64,000 nt of DNA from positions 8,370,001 through 8,434,000 of the forward strand of contig NZ_JACHMY010000001.1 in assembly GCF_014205135.1 (NCBI RefSeq), in the 5' to 3' direction. This document shows positions 50,638 to 58,512 of the stretch, piece after piece; positions within the stretch are counted from its first letter, which is position 1; each line of letters begins with the position of its first letter. Under the pieces are notes generated by a model that did not search any database, was not told the origin of the DNA, and saw only the letters and a list, made by a program, of their open reading frames with translations. This stretch comes from Kribbella italica. Lineage in GTDB: Bacteria > Actinomycetota > Actinomycetes > Propionibacteriales > Kribbellaceae. The translations under genes and the position numbers were made by a program.

Positions 50638-51677
50638 TGGATCACCGACCTGAGGAGCTTGTCGCCATTGGTGTTGGAGGTGCTGATCCAGATCGCGCTC
50701 GCGCCCGGGACCTGCACGATCGACCGGAGCCGGCCGAAGGTGTTGGTGAAGTACGCCTGGGTCGCGCCGGCGTTCTCGCCGTTCAGCTCGACCCGCCACA
50801 GCCGCTGACCGCGCAGCGCGGCGACGTACGCCGTGTCGTCGACGATCGCGAGGCTGCTCGGTGACGCCTCGGCCGTGGTCCAGGTGCGCTTGGGGTTGTC
50901 CATGCCGGGCGTGCTGCAGCTGCCCTGGCAGATCGGCCAGCCGTAGTTGTGGCCGCTGACGATCAGGTTCAGCTCGTCGAACTGGGTGTCGCCGAGCTCG
51001 GCCGACCACATCCTCCCGGCGGAGTCCCAGGCCAGGCCCTGCGGGTTGCGGTGGCCCTTGCTGTAGACCAGGGTGCCGAACGGGTTGCCCGGTGCGGGCT
51101 GGCCGCTGGTGGTGAAGCGCAGGATCTTGCCGTTGAGCGAGCTGTCGTTCTGCGAGGTCGAGGTGTCCTGCGCGTCGCCGGTTCCGGCGTACAGGAAACC
51201 GTCGGGGCCGAACTTCAGCTGGCCGCCGTTGTGGAAGGTGTTGCTGCGGATCCCCGACACGATCACTGTCCGGTTGGACAGGGTGGTGCCGTCGAAGTCC
51301 ATCCGGACGACGCGGTTCTGCGTCTGACCGCCGTCGGTGGAGGTGTGGAACAGGTACACGGCCTGGTCACTGGTGCCGTTCCAGGTCGGTGAGACCGCGA
51401 TCCCCATCAGGCCGCCCTCACCGTTGGTGGTGACGGAGTTGGGGACGGTGCCGACCGTCGTACGGGTGCCGTCGAGGGTGACGCGGGAGACCCGGAAACT
51501 GTTCCGCTCGGTCATCAGGGCGGATTGACCGTCGGGCAGGAACGAGGTGGCCCAGGGCAACGACAGCCCGGTGACGAGCTCGGTCGGTGGTTGCGGTGCG
51601 GCGGTAGGAGCAGCGGCCGCCGGTGTTGCGGTGGCCAGGCTCGCGAAGAGCAGAAGCGACAGGAGCTTTCGTCCCAT
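50634..51677 (-). CDS. Secreted PQQ-dependent sugar (sorbosone-type) dehydrogenase
   Basis: Glucose/sorbosone dehydrogenase family beta-propeller of 347 residues with a signal peptide (cut near AAAA at 20-23) and AAAGGA as RBS. Family motifs: LPWATSFLPDGQSALMTER, GEGGLMGIAVSPTW, HNGGQLKFGPDGFLYAGTGD, LNGKILRF, GHRNPQGLAWD and WSAELG. These contain the His, Arg and Asp residues that hold PQQ and calcium. The product ends in a normal propeller blade; no lipobox. No PQQ biosynthesis genes lie in the window. It is cotranslated with the beta-helix gene. Confidence 0.92.
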   Translation of the reverse strand: MGRKLLSLLLFASLATATPAAAAPTAAPQPPTELVTGLSLPWATSFLPDGQSALMTERNSFRVSRVTLDGTRTTVGTVPNSVTTNGEGGLMGIAVSPTWNGTSDQAVYLFHTSTDGGQTQNRVVRMDFDGTTLSNRTVIVSGIRSNTFHNGGQLKFGPDGFLYAGTGDAQDTSTSQNDSSLNGKILRFTTSGQPAPGNPFGTLVYSKGHRNPQGLAWDSAGRMWSAELGDTQFDELNLIVSGHNYGWPICQGSCSTPGMDNPKRTWTTAEASPSSLAIVDDTAYVAALRGQRLWRVELNGENAGATQAYFTNTFGRLRSIVQVPGASAIWISTSNTNGDKLLRSVIQ

Positions 51678-51712
51678 GAGTTGCGTCCTTTCTGAAAGGG
51701 GCGCAGGGGAGA

Positions 51713-51750
51713 CCCGGGCCGGTCCTTGGGGGCGTGAGGACCGGCCCGGG
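51713..51750 (-). terminator. Terminator of the GH5 gene
   Basis: Perfect 14-bp stem (CCCGGGCCGGTCCT with AGGACCGGCCCGGG) and a 10-base loop, six bases after the leftward GH5 stop. It separates that gene from the two-gene unit that follows. Confidence 0.85.
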
Positions 51751-51756
51751 CGTGGA

Positions 51757-52803
51757 TCAGCTGGTCGGGAAGTCGTCAGGCGTGCGGATCCGGTCGCGGA
51801 TCCAGACTCCGGCCGGCTTCAGGACCGACGGACCGGTGAAGTTGTTCCCGGAGCAGGTGCCTTCCTTGAAGACGGCACCGGATCGGAAGTCGTCGGAGAA
51901 GTTCCAGTTCGTCCAGCCGATCTTCTTGCTGGCCAGGAAGTCCAGGTACTTCTGGGAGTTGGTGAAGTCGTTGCCACCGTCACCGCTCGCGGTCTGGGTG
52001 CCGAACTCGGTGACGAACAGCGGGATCTTGTCCGCGGCCCGGGACAGCGCGTTGAAGTACTCGGTCTTGTGGGACGCGGCGTAGAAGTGGAACGTGTACA
52101 TGAAGTTCGTCGCGTTGATCGGGTTGTTGACGATATCGGCCTCGGTGCGGCCGTCGGAGATCCCGAGCGAGGCCCAGCCGTGGGTGCCGACGAACACGAC
52201 GCCGTCGGAGTCCTTGGCCCGGATCACGGGGATCATCTGCTCGGCGTACGACTTGATGCCGGCCCAGGAGACGTTGTTCGGCTCGTTGGCGATGTCGTAG
52301 ATGATGTTGGTCTTGTTCTTGTGCCGGTCGGCGATCTCGGTGAAGAACGTCTTCGCCCGGGCCAGGTTGGCGTTCGGGTCGCCCGGCGTCAGCTGGTGCC
52401 AGTCGACCAGCGCGTACATCCCGCGCCGGGTGGCTTCCTCGATGTAGCCGTGCACCATGTCGGTGAAGCGGCGCGGGTCGGTCTCGTAGCCGCCCTCCTG
52501 GATGTACATCGAGATCCGCAGGACGTCGGCGTTCCAGTCGTTGGCGAGGGCGTCCAGCGAGGCGGTCTTGACGCACTGGCTGTACCACTGGATGCCGTGC
52601 GTGCTCATCCCGCGCAGCTGGATCGGCTTGCCGTACTGGTTGCACAGTTTCACGCCGCAAACGCGGAGCTGGCCGTTGATCGCGACCGGGGTCGCGGCCT
52701 GGGGCTCGGGCTGGGGAGCCGCCGAGCTCGTGGTCGTGGAGATCAGGGTGGTGGCGGCCAGCAGCACGCTGCCGGCCAGGGCGGTCCATCGGGTACGCGT
52801 CAT
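51757..52803 (-). CDS. Secreted glycoside hydrolase family 5 (endoglucanase-like)
   Basis: Cellulase-type retaining glycosidase of 348 residues. Signal peptide of about 29 residues (WTALAGSVLLAATTLISTTTSSA). Substrate-cleft motif IQLRGMSTHGIQWYSQ, acid/base Glu in IIYDIANEPN near 165, HGWAS, FYAASHK and nucleophile Glu in LFVTEFGTQ near 265. The pattern is that of GH5 subfamily 2. There is no carbohydrate-binding module, so the catalytic domain acts alone. An operator-like dyad lies upstream. Confidence 0.94.
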   Translation of the reverse strand: MTRTRWTALAGSVLLAATTLISTTTSSAAPQPEPQAATPVAINGQLRVCGVKLCNQYGKPIQLRGMSTHGIQWYSQCVKTASLDALANDWNADVLRISMYIQEGGYETDPRRFTDMVHGYIEEATRRGMYALVDWHQLTPGDPNANLARAKTFFTEIADRHKNKTNIIYDIANEPNNVSWAGIKSYAEQMIPVIRAKDSDGVVFVGTHGWASLGISDGRTEADIVNNPINATNFMYTFHFYAASHKTEYFNALSRAADKIPLFVTEFGTQTASGDGGNDFTNSQKYLDFLASKKIGWTNWNFSDDFRSGAVFKEGTCSGNNFTGPSVLKPAGVWIRDRIRTPDDFPTS

Positions 52804-52857
52804 CGCGAATTGCCTCCTACTTCGCCGGGGGCGGTGGACGGAGTGGGGACTTGCATC

Positions 52858-52889
52858 GGAACCTAATAGGAAGGTTTCTTAACGGTTCC
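52858..52889. promoter_or_regulatory. Nested dyad upstream of the GH5 gene
   Basis: Inner arms TAGGAA / TTCTTA (five of six pairs) at 52867-52881 lie inside outer arms GGAACC (52858-52863) and GGTTCC (52884-52889), with centres half a base apart. It sits about 55-85 bases upstream of the GH5 ATG in an AT-rich island. AGGAAA/TTTCCT palindromes often precede actinobacterial glycosidase genes, so this may be a sugar-responsive operator. Confidence 0.5.
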
Positions 52890-52964
52890 GGGGAACTTAG
52901 CGAGGATGCCGAGCGCTGTCAATCGGTCGCTGATGGTTACGGCGAAGAGTTCCGCTGGGGGTGT

Positions 52965-53873
52965 TCAGGCGGTACTGCGGTCCCGCCAGGCGGTCTTCAG
53001 GGCGCTGAGCGTGACCGCGACGGCGGGCCGGCGGGCGGTCGCCGTCCGCCAGACGGCGTACAGGCGGCGGCTCGGCGCGGGCTGCAGCGGGATCGCCGTC
53101 ACGCCCGGCGGCAGGGGGCCGCGGCCGAGGCGCGGAATCATGCCGATCCCGATTCCCCGGTCGAGCATCGCGATCTGGGTCTGGTACTCCGCGATGGAGT
53201 AGGCGACGTCGGGCTCGACGCCGGCCTTGCGCATCGTCCGGATCAGCCAGTCGTGGCAGATCGTGCCGGGCGGCTGGCAGATCCAGCGCTCGCCGACCAG
53301 GTCGCTGGCGCGGACGGACTCCTTGCCGGCCAGGCGATGCGTGACCGGGACGAGGACGTCGGCCGGGTCCGTGCCGAGCTTGGTCCGGGACAGGTCCTCG
53401 GTCAGCGTGAGCGGGGTGTTGTGCCAGTCGTGCACGACGGCGATGTGGACTTCGCCGCGCTGGACCGCCGTGACGCCGTCGAACGGATCCAGCTCGACGA
53501 CCCGTACGTCGAGCGCGGGGTTGCTGTCGATCAGCCCCGGCAGGGCGGCCGGGAGCAGACCGCGGGTGGCGGTGGGGAACGCGGCGATCACGAGCTCGCC
53601 GATGGCCTGGCCGCGTTGCTCCTCGAGGCGGAGCTCGGCGTCCTCGACGAGCTCGAGCACCTTCGACGCGGTGGCGGCGAGCTCCTGGGCGGCGTCGGTG
53701 AGGGCGATGCCACGGCCGCGCTTCTCGAGCAGCGTCGTACGGGTCTCGCGCTCGAGCTTGGCGAGCTGCTGGGAGACCGCGGACGGCGTGTAGCCGAGCG
53801 CGTCGGCGGCGCTGCCGACCGATCCGTAAAGGGCGACGGCGTGCAGGGCGCGCAGGCGGCCGAGGTCGATCAT
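52965..53873 (-). CDS. LysR-family transcriptional regulator
   Basis: LTTR of 302 residues. HTH at about 5-62 (LGRLRALHAVALYGSVGSAADALGYTPSAVSQQLAKLERETRTTLLEKRG), effector domain with LVIAAFPTATRGLLPAALPGL and HIAVVHDWHNTPL. The YTPSAVSQQL wording is common among actinobacterial LTTRs. It is divergent from an EamA transporter, and an LTTR palindrome overlaps its own start codon, consistent with autorepression and transporter control. Confidence 0.94.
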   Translation of the reverse strand: MIDLGRLRALHAVALYGSVGSAADALGYTPSAVSQQLAKLERETRTTLLEKRGRGIALTDAAQELAATASKVLELVEDAELRLEEQRGQAIGELVIAAFPTATRGLLPAALPGLIDSNPALDVRVVELDPFDGVTAVQRGEVHIAVVHDWHNTPLTLTEDLSRTKLGTDPADVLVPVTHRLAGKESVRASDLVGERWICQPPGTICHDWLIRTMRKAGVEPDVAYSIAEYQTQIAMLDRGIGIGMIPRLGRGPLPPGVTAIPLQPAPSRRLYAVWRTATARRPAVAVTLSALKTAWRDRSTA

Positions 53874-53888
53874 GTAGCACTCCTACAT
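53872..53888. promoter_or_regulatory. LysR-type operator between the LysR and EamA genes
   Basis: ATGTAG-N5-CTACAT is a perfect palindrome with 6-bp arms of the T-N11-A type. The first arm overlaps the LysR start codon, so a bound regulator would block its own translation start region. Confidence 0.7.
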
Positions 53889-53946
53889 TGTGCGCGGTAG
53901 CAATCTGTGCTGGTCCTTAACTGTAGCGCGGCTCATCCTTGGTCGT

Positions 53947-54834
53947 ATGAACCCTCGTCACGTGCTGCTCGCACTCGCCGTCGTCCTCGTCTGGGGGATC
54001 AACTTCGTCGTCATCGAGGTCGGGCTCGAGGAGTTTCCGCCGTTGCTGTTCTCGGCGCTGCGGTTCCTGCTGGCGGCGGTGCCGGCGATTTTCGTCCTGG
54101 GGCGGCCGCGGGTGGCGTGGCGGTACGTGATCGGGGTCGGGCTCGCGCTGGGGGTGGCGAAGTTCGGACTGCTGTTCGTGGCGATGGACCACGGCGTACC
54201 GGCCGGACTGGCGTCGCTCGTGCTGCAGTCGCAGGTGATCTTCACGGTGCTGTTCGCCGTACTGGTGCTGCGGGAGCGGCCGCGGCGTACGCAGCTGATC
54301 GGCATCGGCGTTGCCTGCTTGGGACTGCTGCTGATCGTGGTGGACAGCGGGCTTGCGACACCGGTCGGTGCCCTGCTGCTCGTCATCGCGGCCGGAGCCT
54401 GCTGGGGTGTGTCGAACACGGTGACCCGGCACGCGAAGCCGCAGGACATGCTGCGCTTCATGGTGTGGGTGAGTGCGGTCGCCGTACTGCCGTTGACCGT
54501 GCTGTCCCTGCTGGTGGAGGGTCCGCGCGCTGATATGGACGCCTTGCGCAGCATCGATCTGGGCGGCGCGGCCGCGCTGCTCTACCTGGCGGGGGTTGCG
54601 ACGCTCTTCGGATTCGGGGCCTGGGGCTTCCTGCTCGGCCGGTACGACGCCAGCACGGTCGCGCCGTTCTCGCTGCTGGTGCCTGTGGTCGGGATGGGCG
54701 CGGCCTGGCTGCTCCGCGGCGAGGCGGTCGGTGCGCAGCAGGCGGTCGCCGCCGTACTGATCATGGGTGGGATGGCCTGCACGGTGATCCGGCCGCGCGT
54801 CTCTCGACCGGTGGTCACTGCTCCGGTTGGGTGA
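53947..54834 (+). CDS. EamA/DMT-superfamily metabolite exporter
   Basis: Membrane transporter of 295 residues made of two EamA repeats of five helices each (about 3-130 and 140-285). Starts MNPRHVLLALAVVLVWGINFVVIEVGL, close to YedA/RhaT-like exporters. Second repeat runs from GALLLVIAAGACWGVSNTVTRH to VAAVLIMGGMA. No RBS is evident before the ATG. It is probably induced by the divergent LysR regulator. Its 3' end overlaps the convergent NADAR gene by 20 bases. Confidence 0.92.
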   Translation: MNPRHVLLALAVVLVWGINFVVIEVGLEEFPPLLFSALRFLLAAVPAIFVLGRPRVAWRYVIGVGLALGVAKFGLLFVAMDHGVPAGLASLVLQSQVIFTVLFAVLVLRERPRRTQLIGIGVACLGLLLIVVDSGLATPVGALLLVIAAGACWGVSNTVTRHAKPQDMLRFMVWVSAVAVLPLTVLSLLVEGPRADMDALRSIDLGGAAALLYLAGVATLFGFGAWGFLLGRYDASTVAPFSLLVPVVGMGAAWLLRGEAVGAQQAVAAVLIMGGMACTVIRPRVSRPVVTAPVG

Positions 54835-55378
54835 GCTGGTCGCGGGCGCGCATCAGGGCGAAGCCGAGCAGGTTGAGGCCGCGCCACTGCGCCGGGTGCT
54901 CGGCGCGGTCGTCGTCGGCGGCCAGGCCGATGCCCCAGATGCGGTCGACCGGGCTGGCCTCGACCAGGATGCGGTCCTTCGTTCCGAGCAGGTAGTCGCG
55001 CAGGGCGTCGTTCTGGGCGAACTTGTGGAGGTTGCCCTCGACAACCAGCTCGAGGCGGTGCCGCTGCCAGATCTCGGTGTCGAAGCCGCTGACCGTGCGG
55101 CCGATCGCCTTCGCCTGCTGCGGATGGCCCGCGGCGATCACTTCTTGCTCGGCGTCGCGGTCGCCGAACAACCGGGCCTTGCCGGCCATCATCCAGTGCT
55201 CGGCGGTCGGGTAGCGCACGCCGTCCACGGTGAACGGCGCGTGGAACCACTGGCTCAAGCAGCTCGCGTCGACCTGCCCGTCGCGGCGCGGAGTGTCGCC
55301 CCAGAAGAAGACGTACCTGTAGCGCTTCTTGCGGGACAGGCCGTCGAGCAGGTCAGCGGTGGACTGTGGTGTGGTCAT
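54815..55378 (-). CDS. NADAR-family protein (YbiA-like N-glycosidase fold)
   Basis: 187 residues, one NADAR domain throughout. Motifs: YRYVFFWGD, LSQWFHAPFTVDGVRYPTAEHWMMAGKARLFGD, ATG-type helix ending EVIAAGHPQQAKAIGRTVSGFD, VEGNLHKFAQND, LLGTKDRILVEASPVDRIWGIGL and NLLGFALM. The YPTAEHWM and EASPxDRIWGIG residues form the active site. Members hydrolyse N-glycosidic bonds: YbiA acts on riboflavin-pathway intermediates, and some NADARs remove ADP-ribose from guanine as antitoxins to DarT-type toxins. No toxin gene is adjacent, so a housekeeping role is more likely. Confidence 0.93.
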   Translation of the reverse strand: MTTPQSTADLLDGLSRKKRYRYVFFWGDTPRRDGQVDASCLSQWFHAPFTVDGVRYPTAEHWMMAGKARLFGDRDAEQEVIAAGHPQQAKAIGRTVSGFDTEIWQRHRLELVVEGNLHKFAQNDALRDYLLGTKDRILVEASPVDRIWGIGLAADDDRAEHPAQWRGLNLLGFALMRARDQLTQPEQ

Positions 55379-55379
55379 C

Positions 55380-56084
55380 TCACTCGTACGGGTTGGCCGG
55401 TGCGGTCACGGTCTTCACCTCGGAGACGGTCAGCGCGGCGACGTCGCCGTCGGAACGCTTGCTCGGCTCGGCCCACTCGCCGGTCACGGTGACCCACTGG
55501 TTCTTCGGCGGGGCCGCTTGGCCGCGGGCCTCGACCATGAACGCCGTACCGTCGGCCACGCAGCAGGTCAGGCCGATCCGGGACACGTACCAGCTGCCGT
55601 TCTTGCCGGGCGTGACGAAGCCGGTGAGCTGGAAGTCGCGACCCTTCATGCTCTCCTTCTCCCACACGGCCCAGACGGCGTAGTCCCTGACTGCCAACGG
55701 TACCGGTCCGGTGTTCCGCGCGCTGTCGGCGAGCCAGGAGTTGCCCTTCGGGGCGACCGGTTTGGCCGCGACCGGGGACTGTCGCTGGGCGGCGTCGGCG
55801 CCGAGTGCGGGCGGGTCGACGACGAGCAGCGCGAAGACCGGGATCAGCATCAGCCAGGCGGCGCGGGGGAGGCCGTGGTGGTTGTGGCCGTCGTCGGCGT
55901 GTTCCTTGCTCTTGGTGTCGGCCAGGACGTCGACGACCGCGAGCAGGATGAGGATGATCCCGGCCGCGAGCAGCATCCAGCGCATCCCGGGTTTCACGTA
56001 CCGCAGATAGGTGTTGGAGATCGCCAGCTGCACGATCGCCGCACCGACGAAGACGACGACGAGACCTGCGACGTTGCGCTTCAC
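55380..56084 (-). CDS. TIGR03943-family permease partner
   Basis: Membrane protein of 234 residues from GTG 56084, which overlaps the permease stop by four bases (an ATG at 56096 is possible). Two N-terminal helices (about 4-21 and 33-52), a His/Asp-rich loop (HADDGHNHHG) that may bind metal, a third helix, then an outer domain with TGFVTPGKNGSWYVSRIGLTCCVADG, whose CC pair is typical of the family. Encoded with the permease in one unit; such pairs are often under zinc or other metal control. It stops one base before the NADAR gene end region. Confidence 0.88.
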   Translation of the reverse strand: MKRNVAGLVVVFVGAAIVQLAISNTYLRYVKPGMRWMLLAAGIILILLAVVDVLADTKSKEHADDGHNHHGLPRAAWLMLIPVFALLVVDPPALGADAAQRQSPVAAKPVAPKGNSWLADSARNTGPVPLAVRDYAVWAVWEKESMKGRDFQLTGFVTPGKNGSWYVSRIGLTCCVADGTAFMVEARGQAAPPKNQWVTVTGEWAEPSKRSDGDVAALTVSEVKTVTAPANPYE

Positions 56085-57103
56085 AGCAACCACCATCCGA
56101 CGAGGAGACTGGCGACGATCGCGACCACGAACGTGGCCGGCGCGAACCGTACGGCGAACTTCGGGCCGAACGTACCGGCCTGCAAGGCGATCAGCTTCAC
56201 GTCCACGATCGGCCCGACCACCATGAACGCGAGCCGCGCGGTCAGCGAGAACTGCGTCAGGCTGGCCGCGACGAACGCGTCCGCCTCCGAGCAGATCGCC
56301 AGCAGGACGGCCAGCAGACCCAGGACGACGACCGAGAGCAGCAGGTTGCTGGCGACGTGGTCGAGCCACTCGCGCGGGACCACGACGTTGAGCGTGGCCG
56401 CCGCGGCGGCGCCGATCACCAGGAACCCGCCGGCGTGCAGGAAGTCGTGCAGCATCGACGAGCGGAAGACCTCGAGCTTGGCGGTGCCTTCGGCGTGCCG
56501 GCTCTTGGGCATCCGGAGCCAGGAACCGCCCTTGCCGGTGGCCAGCCAGAGCCAGCCGAGGGCCATGGAGACACCGAGGGAGGTGAGCGCGCGGGCGACG
56601 ACGACCTTCGGCTGGCCTGGGAAGGCCACCGCGGTCGAGGCCAGTACGACGGGGTTGATCGCGGGGGCCGAGAGGAGGAACGCAATCGCGGCCGCCGGGG
56701 TGACGCCGCGGGCCATCAGCGCGGCCGAGACCGGGACCGACGCGCACTCGCAGCCGGGCAGGATCACGCCGGACGCGCTGGCGACCGGGACCGCGAGGGC
56801 CGGGTGCTTCGGGAGGGCCTTGGCGAAGAACGAGGCGGGGACGAACGCCGTCAGTGCCGCCGAGAGGAGGACGCCGAGGACGAGGAACGGCAGTGCCTGG
56901 ACGGTCACGCCGACGAACATCGTCGCCCAGGTGCGGACGCCGTCGTCGGTGAACAGGCCCGCGAAGAGCTTGCGGCCGAACAGGGCGAGGCCGACCAGCA
57001 CGACGAGGGTGATCGTGAAGGCGATCGAGGAGCCGGCGGGCTCCTTGGGCGGCTCTTCGGAGGGCGTCAGAACGGGATTTTCCGTCACTTCCGGCGTGCT
57101 CAT
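56081..57103 (-). CDS. Permease (DUF318 / SO_0444-type)
   Basis: Integral membrane protein of 340 residues from ATG 57103. A charged, Pro/Glu-rich N-terminus of about 30 residues precedes eight or so helices. The motif SGVILPGCECASVPVSAALMARGV with its CxC is diagnostic; a second repeat has GLLAVLLAICSEADAFVAASL and VVGPIVDVKL. Proteins of this family have been linked to metal or metalloid traffic. The TIGR03943 partner follows with an overlap. A candidate Zur-type half-site lies about 58 bases upstream. Confidence 0.9.
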   Translation of the reverse strand: MSTPEVTENPVLTPSEEPPKEPAGSSIAFTITLVVLVGLALFGRKLFAGLFTDDGVRTWATMFVGVTVQALPFLVLGVLLSAALTAFVPASFFAKALPKHPALAVPVASASGVILPGCECASVPVSAALMARGVTPAAAIAFLLSAPAINPVVLASTAVAFPGQPKVVVARALTSLGVSMALGWLWLATGKGGSWLRMPKSRHAEGTAKLEVFRSSMLHDFLHAGGFLVIGAAAAATLNVVVPREWLDHVASNLLLSVVVLGLLAVLLAICSEADAFVAASLTQFSLTARLAFMVVGPIVDVKLIALQAGTFGPKFAVRFAPATFVVAIVASLLVGWWLL

Positions 57104-57160
57104 GGGCGGCATCAAACCACAGCGGTGTGCGGTGGATCGACTACGGTCCGTGCTCGCAAA

Positions 57161-57175
57161 TGAAAATCACCGTCG
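57161..57175 (-). promoter_or_regulatory. Candidate Zur half-site upstream of the permease
   Basis: TGAAAATCA at 57161-57169 matches the left half of the actinobacterial Zur box (TGAAAATcATTTTCA); the right half is poor (CCGTCGTT). It is placed 58 bases upstream of the permease start, in an otherwise GC-rich gap shared with the serpin gene. Confidence 0.4.
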
Positions 57176-57278
57176 TTCCGGCGGAAACTGGCCGGTGCGC
57201 CGGGGTGCGGGGAAAGTGCCTGGAGAGTGCGTGCTCGGTTCCTGTTGAGGCCTTCTTCGCCATGGCAGGGTGGAACGC

Positions 57279-58460
57279 ATGGATGCCAACGTCGTGACCG
57301 CGGTCAACAGCCTCACCTCACGCTGGGCGCACACGCTCGCGCCCGGCAACACCGTGATCTCCGGGCTGGGCCTGTGGCCCTTGCTCGCCCTGCTCGCCAC
57401 CGCCGCCGACGAACCAGGCCGGACGGAGCTGGGCGAAGCGGTCGGCGTCGATCCGTCCACTGCCGCTTCGCAGGCCGTGGAGCTGATCGGCGCCCTCGAC
57501 GAGACGGCGGACCTGCACGCCGCGCTCGGGCTGTGGGTGCACCAGCAGCTCAAGCTGAGCGAGTCCTTCGGCGAGGTTCTCCCCACCGAGCTGACCGGCA
57601 CACTCGTCGGCGATCCCTCGGTCGACAAGGCCAACCTCGACGCCTGGGTCGCCGACCACACCAATGGGCTGATCCGCGAAATGCCGCTGGAGCTCACGCC
57701 CGACCTGGTGCTCGTGCTGGCCTCGGCGCTGTCGTTGCAGACCACCTGGGCCCGCCCGTTCCGCGAGCAGATCAAACACGTCCACGAAGGCGATTGGGCT
57801 GGCTCGTGGCACTGGCTGGACCGCACCGATTCCGACCTCGACGCCTTGCGGGTCCACGACGATCCGGTCGCCGGTGCGCTGACGGTCGTCACCGTGGCGG
57901 GTGACGCCGATGTCGATGTGGTCCTGGCCGTTGCTTCGCCGGAGGCCCCTCAGGCCGACGTACTGTCTGCTCTCCTGGCTGCCATTGCCGACCCTGAGGG
58001 CGGCCGGCCCGGAAGCGCTCTGCTCAGACAGGCTGAGCAGGGGCAGCAGGTGGCTCCTGCGGTGACGCTCGCCCAAACGACCGCGCCGGCGCCCGACCTG
58101 ACGCTGGCCCTGCCGTCCTTCTCCGTCTCAGCTGACCACGACCTGCTGGCCCTTCGGTCCCTCTTCGGCCTGACCGCCGTCACCACGGATCCCGGCGACC
58201 AAGGCCACTTCTCCGCGATCAGCCCTGACCCCTTGGCCGTCGGCCAAGCCAACCAGTCCGTCCTCGCTCGCTTCCACGCCACCGGCTTCGAAGCCGCCGC
58301 GATCACCGCCATCGGGATGACTCGAGCCGCCGCGCTGAGGCCGAGCTCGCCCCGCCTGGCGGTCGCGTTGACCCAGCCCTTCGCGTTCACCGCGGTTCAT
58401 CGTCCGACCGGTCTTCCGGTGGTCACCGGGTGGATCCAGACCCCGACCGAGCCCGAGTAG
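57279..58460 (+). CDS. Bacterial serpin (serine protease inhibitor family)
   Basis: 393 residues, the normal serpin core length, from ATG 57279 with CAGGGTGG upstream. No signal peptide, so it should be cytoplasmic. Serpin features in order: helix A region, SALSLQTTWARPF (strand 3A breach), LALPSFSVSADHDLLALRSLFGLT, then the reactive-centre hinge ATGFEAAAITAIGM, close to the Ala-rich hinge of inhibitory serpins, and the C-terminal strand block LTQPFAFTAVHRPTGLPVVTGWI. The loop after the hinge is about 14 residues and contains Met-Thr-Arg; P1 cannot be fixed. Weak similarity in the first third is normal for bacterial members. Confidence 0.88.
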   Translation: MDANVVTAVNSLTSRWAHTLAPGNTVISGLGLWPLLALLATAADEPGRTELGEAVGVDPSTAASQAVELIGALDETADLHAALGLWVHQQLKLSESFGEVLPTELTGTLVGDPSVDKANLDAWVADHTNGLIREMPLELTPDLVLVLASALSLQTTWARPFREQIKHVHEGDWAGSWHWLDRTDSDLDALRVHDDPVAGALTVVTVAGDADVDVVLAVASPEAPQADVLSALLAAIADPEGGRPGSALLRQAEQGQQVAPAVTLAQTTAPAPDLTLALPSFSVSADHDLLALRSLFGLTAVTTDPGDQGHFSAISPDPLAVGQANQSVLARFHATGFEAAAITAIGMTRAAALRPSSPRLAVALTQPFAFTAVHRPTGLPVVTGWIQTPTEPE

Positions 58461-58486
58461 CCCTCGGCCTCAGCACCCACCCTCAC

Positions 58487-58512
58487 GAGCAGCGCGCCGG
58501 GCCGTGCTGCTC
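58487..58512. terminator. Hairpin between the convergent serpin and esterase genes
   Basis: Stem GAGCAGC / GCTGCTC extended by three more pairs (one G-U), short loop. It overlaps the last bases of the leftward esterase and lies 27 bases after the serpin stop. Confidence 0.5.
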
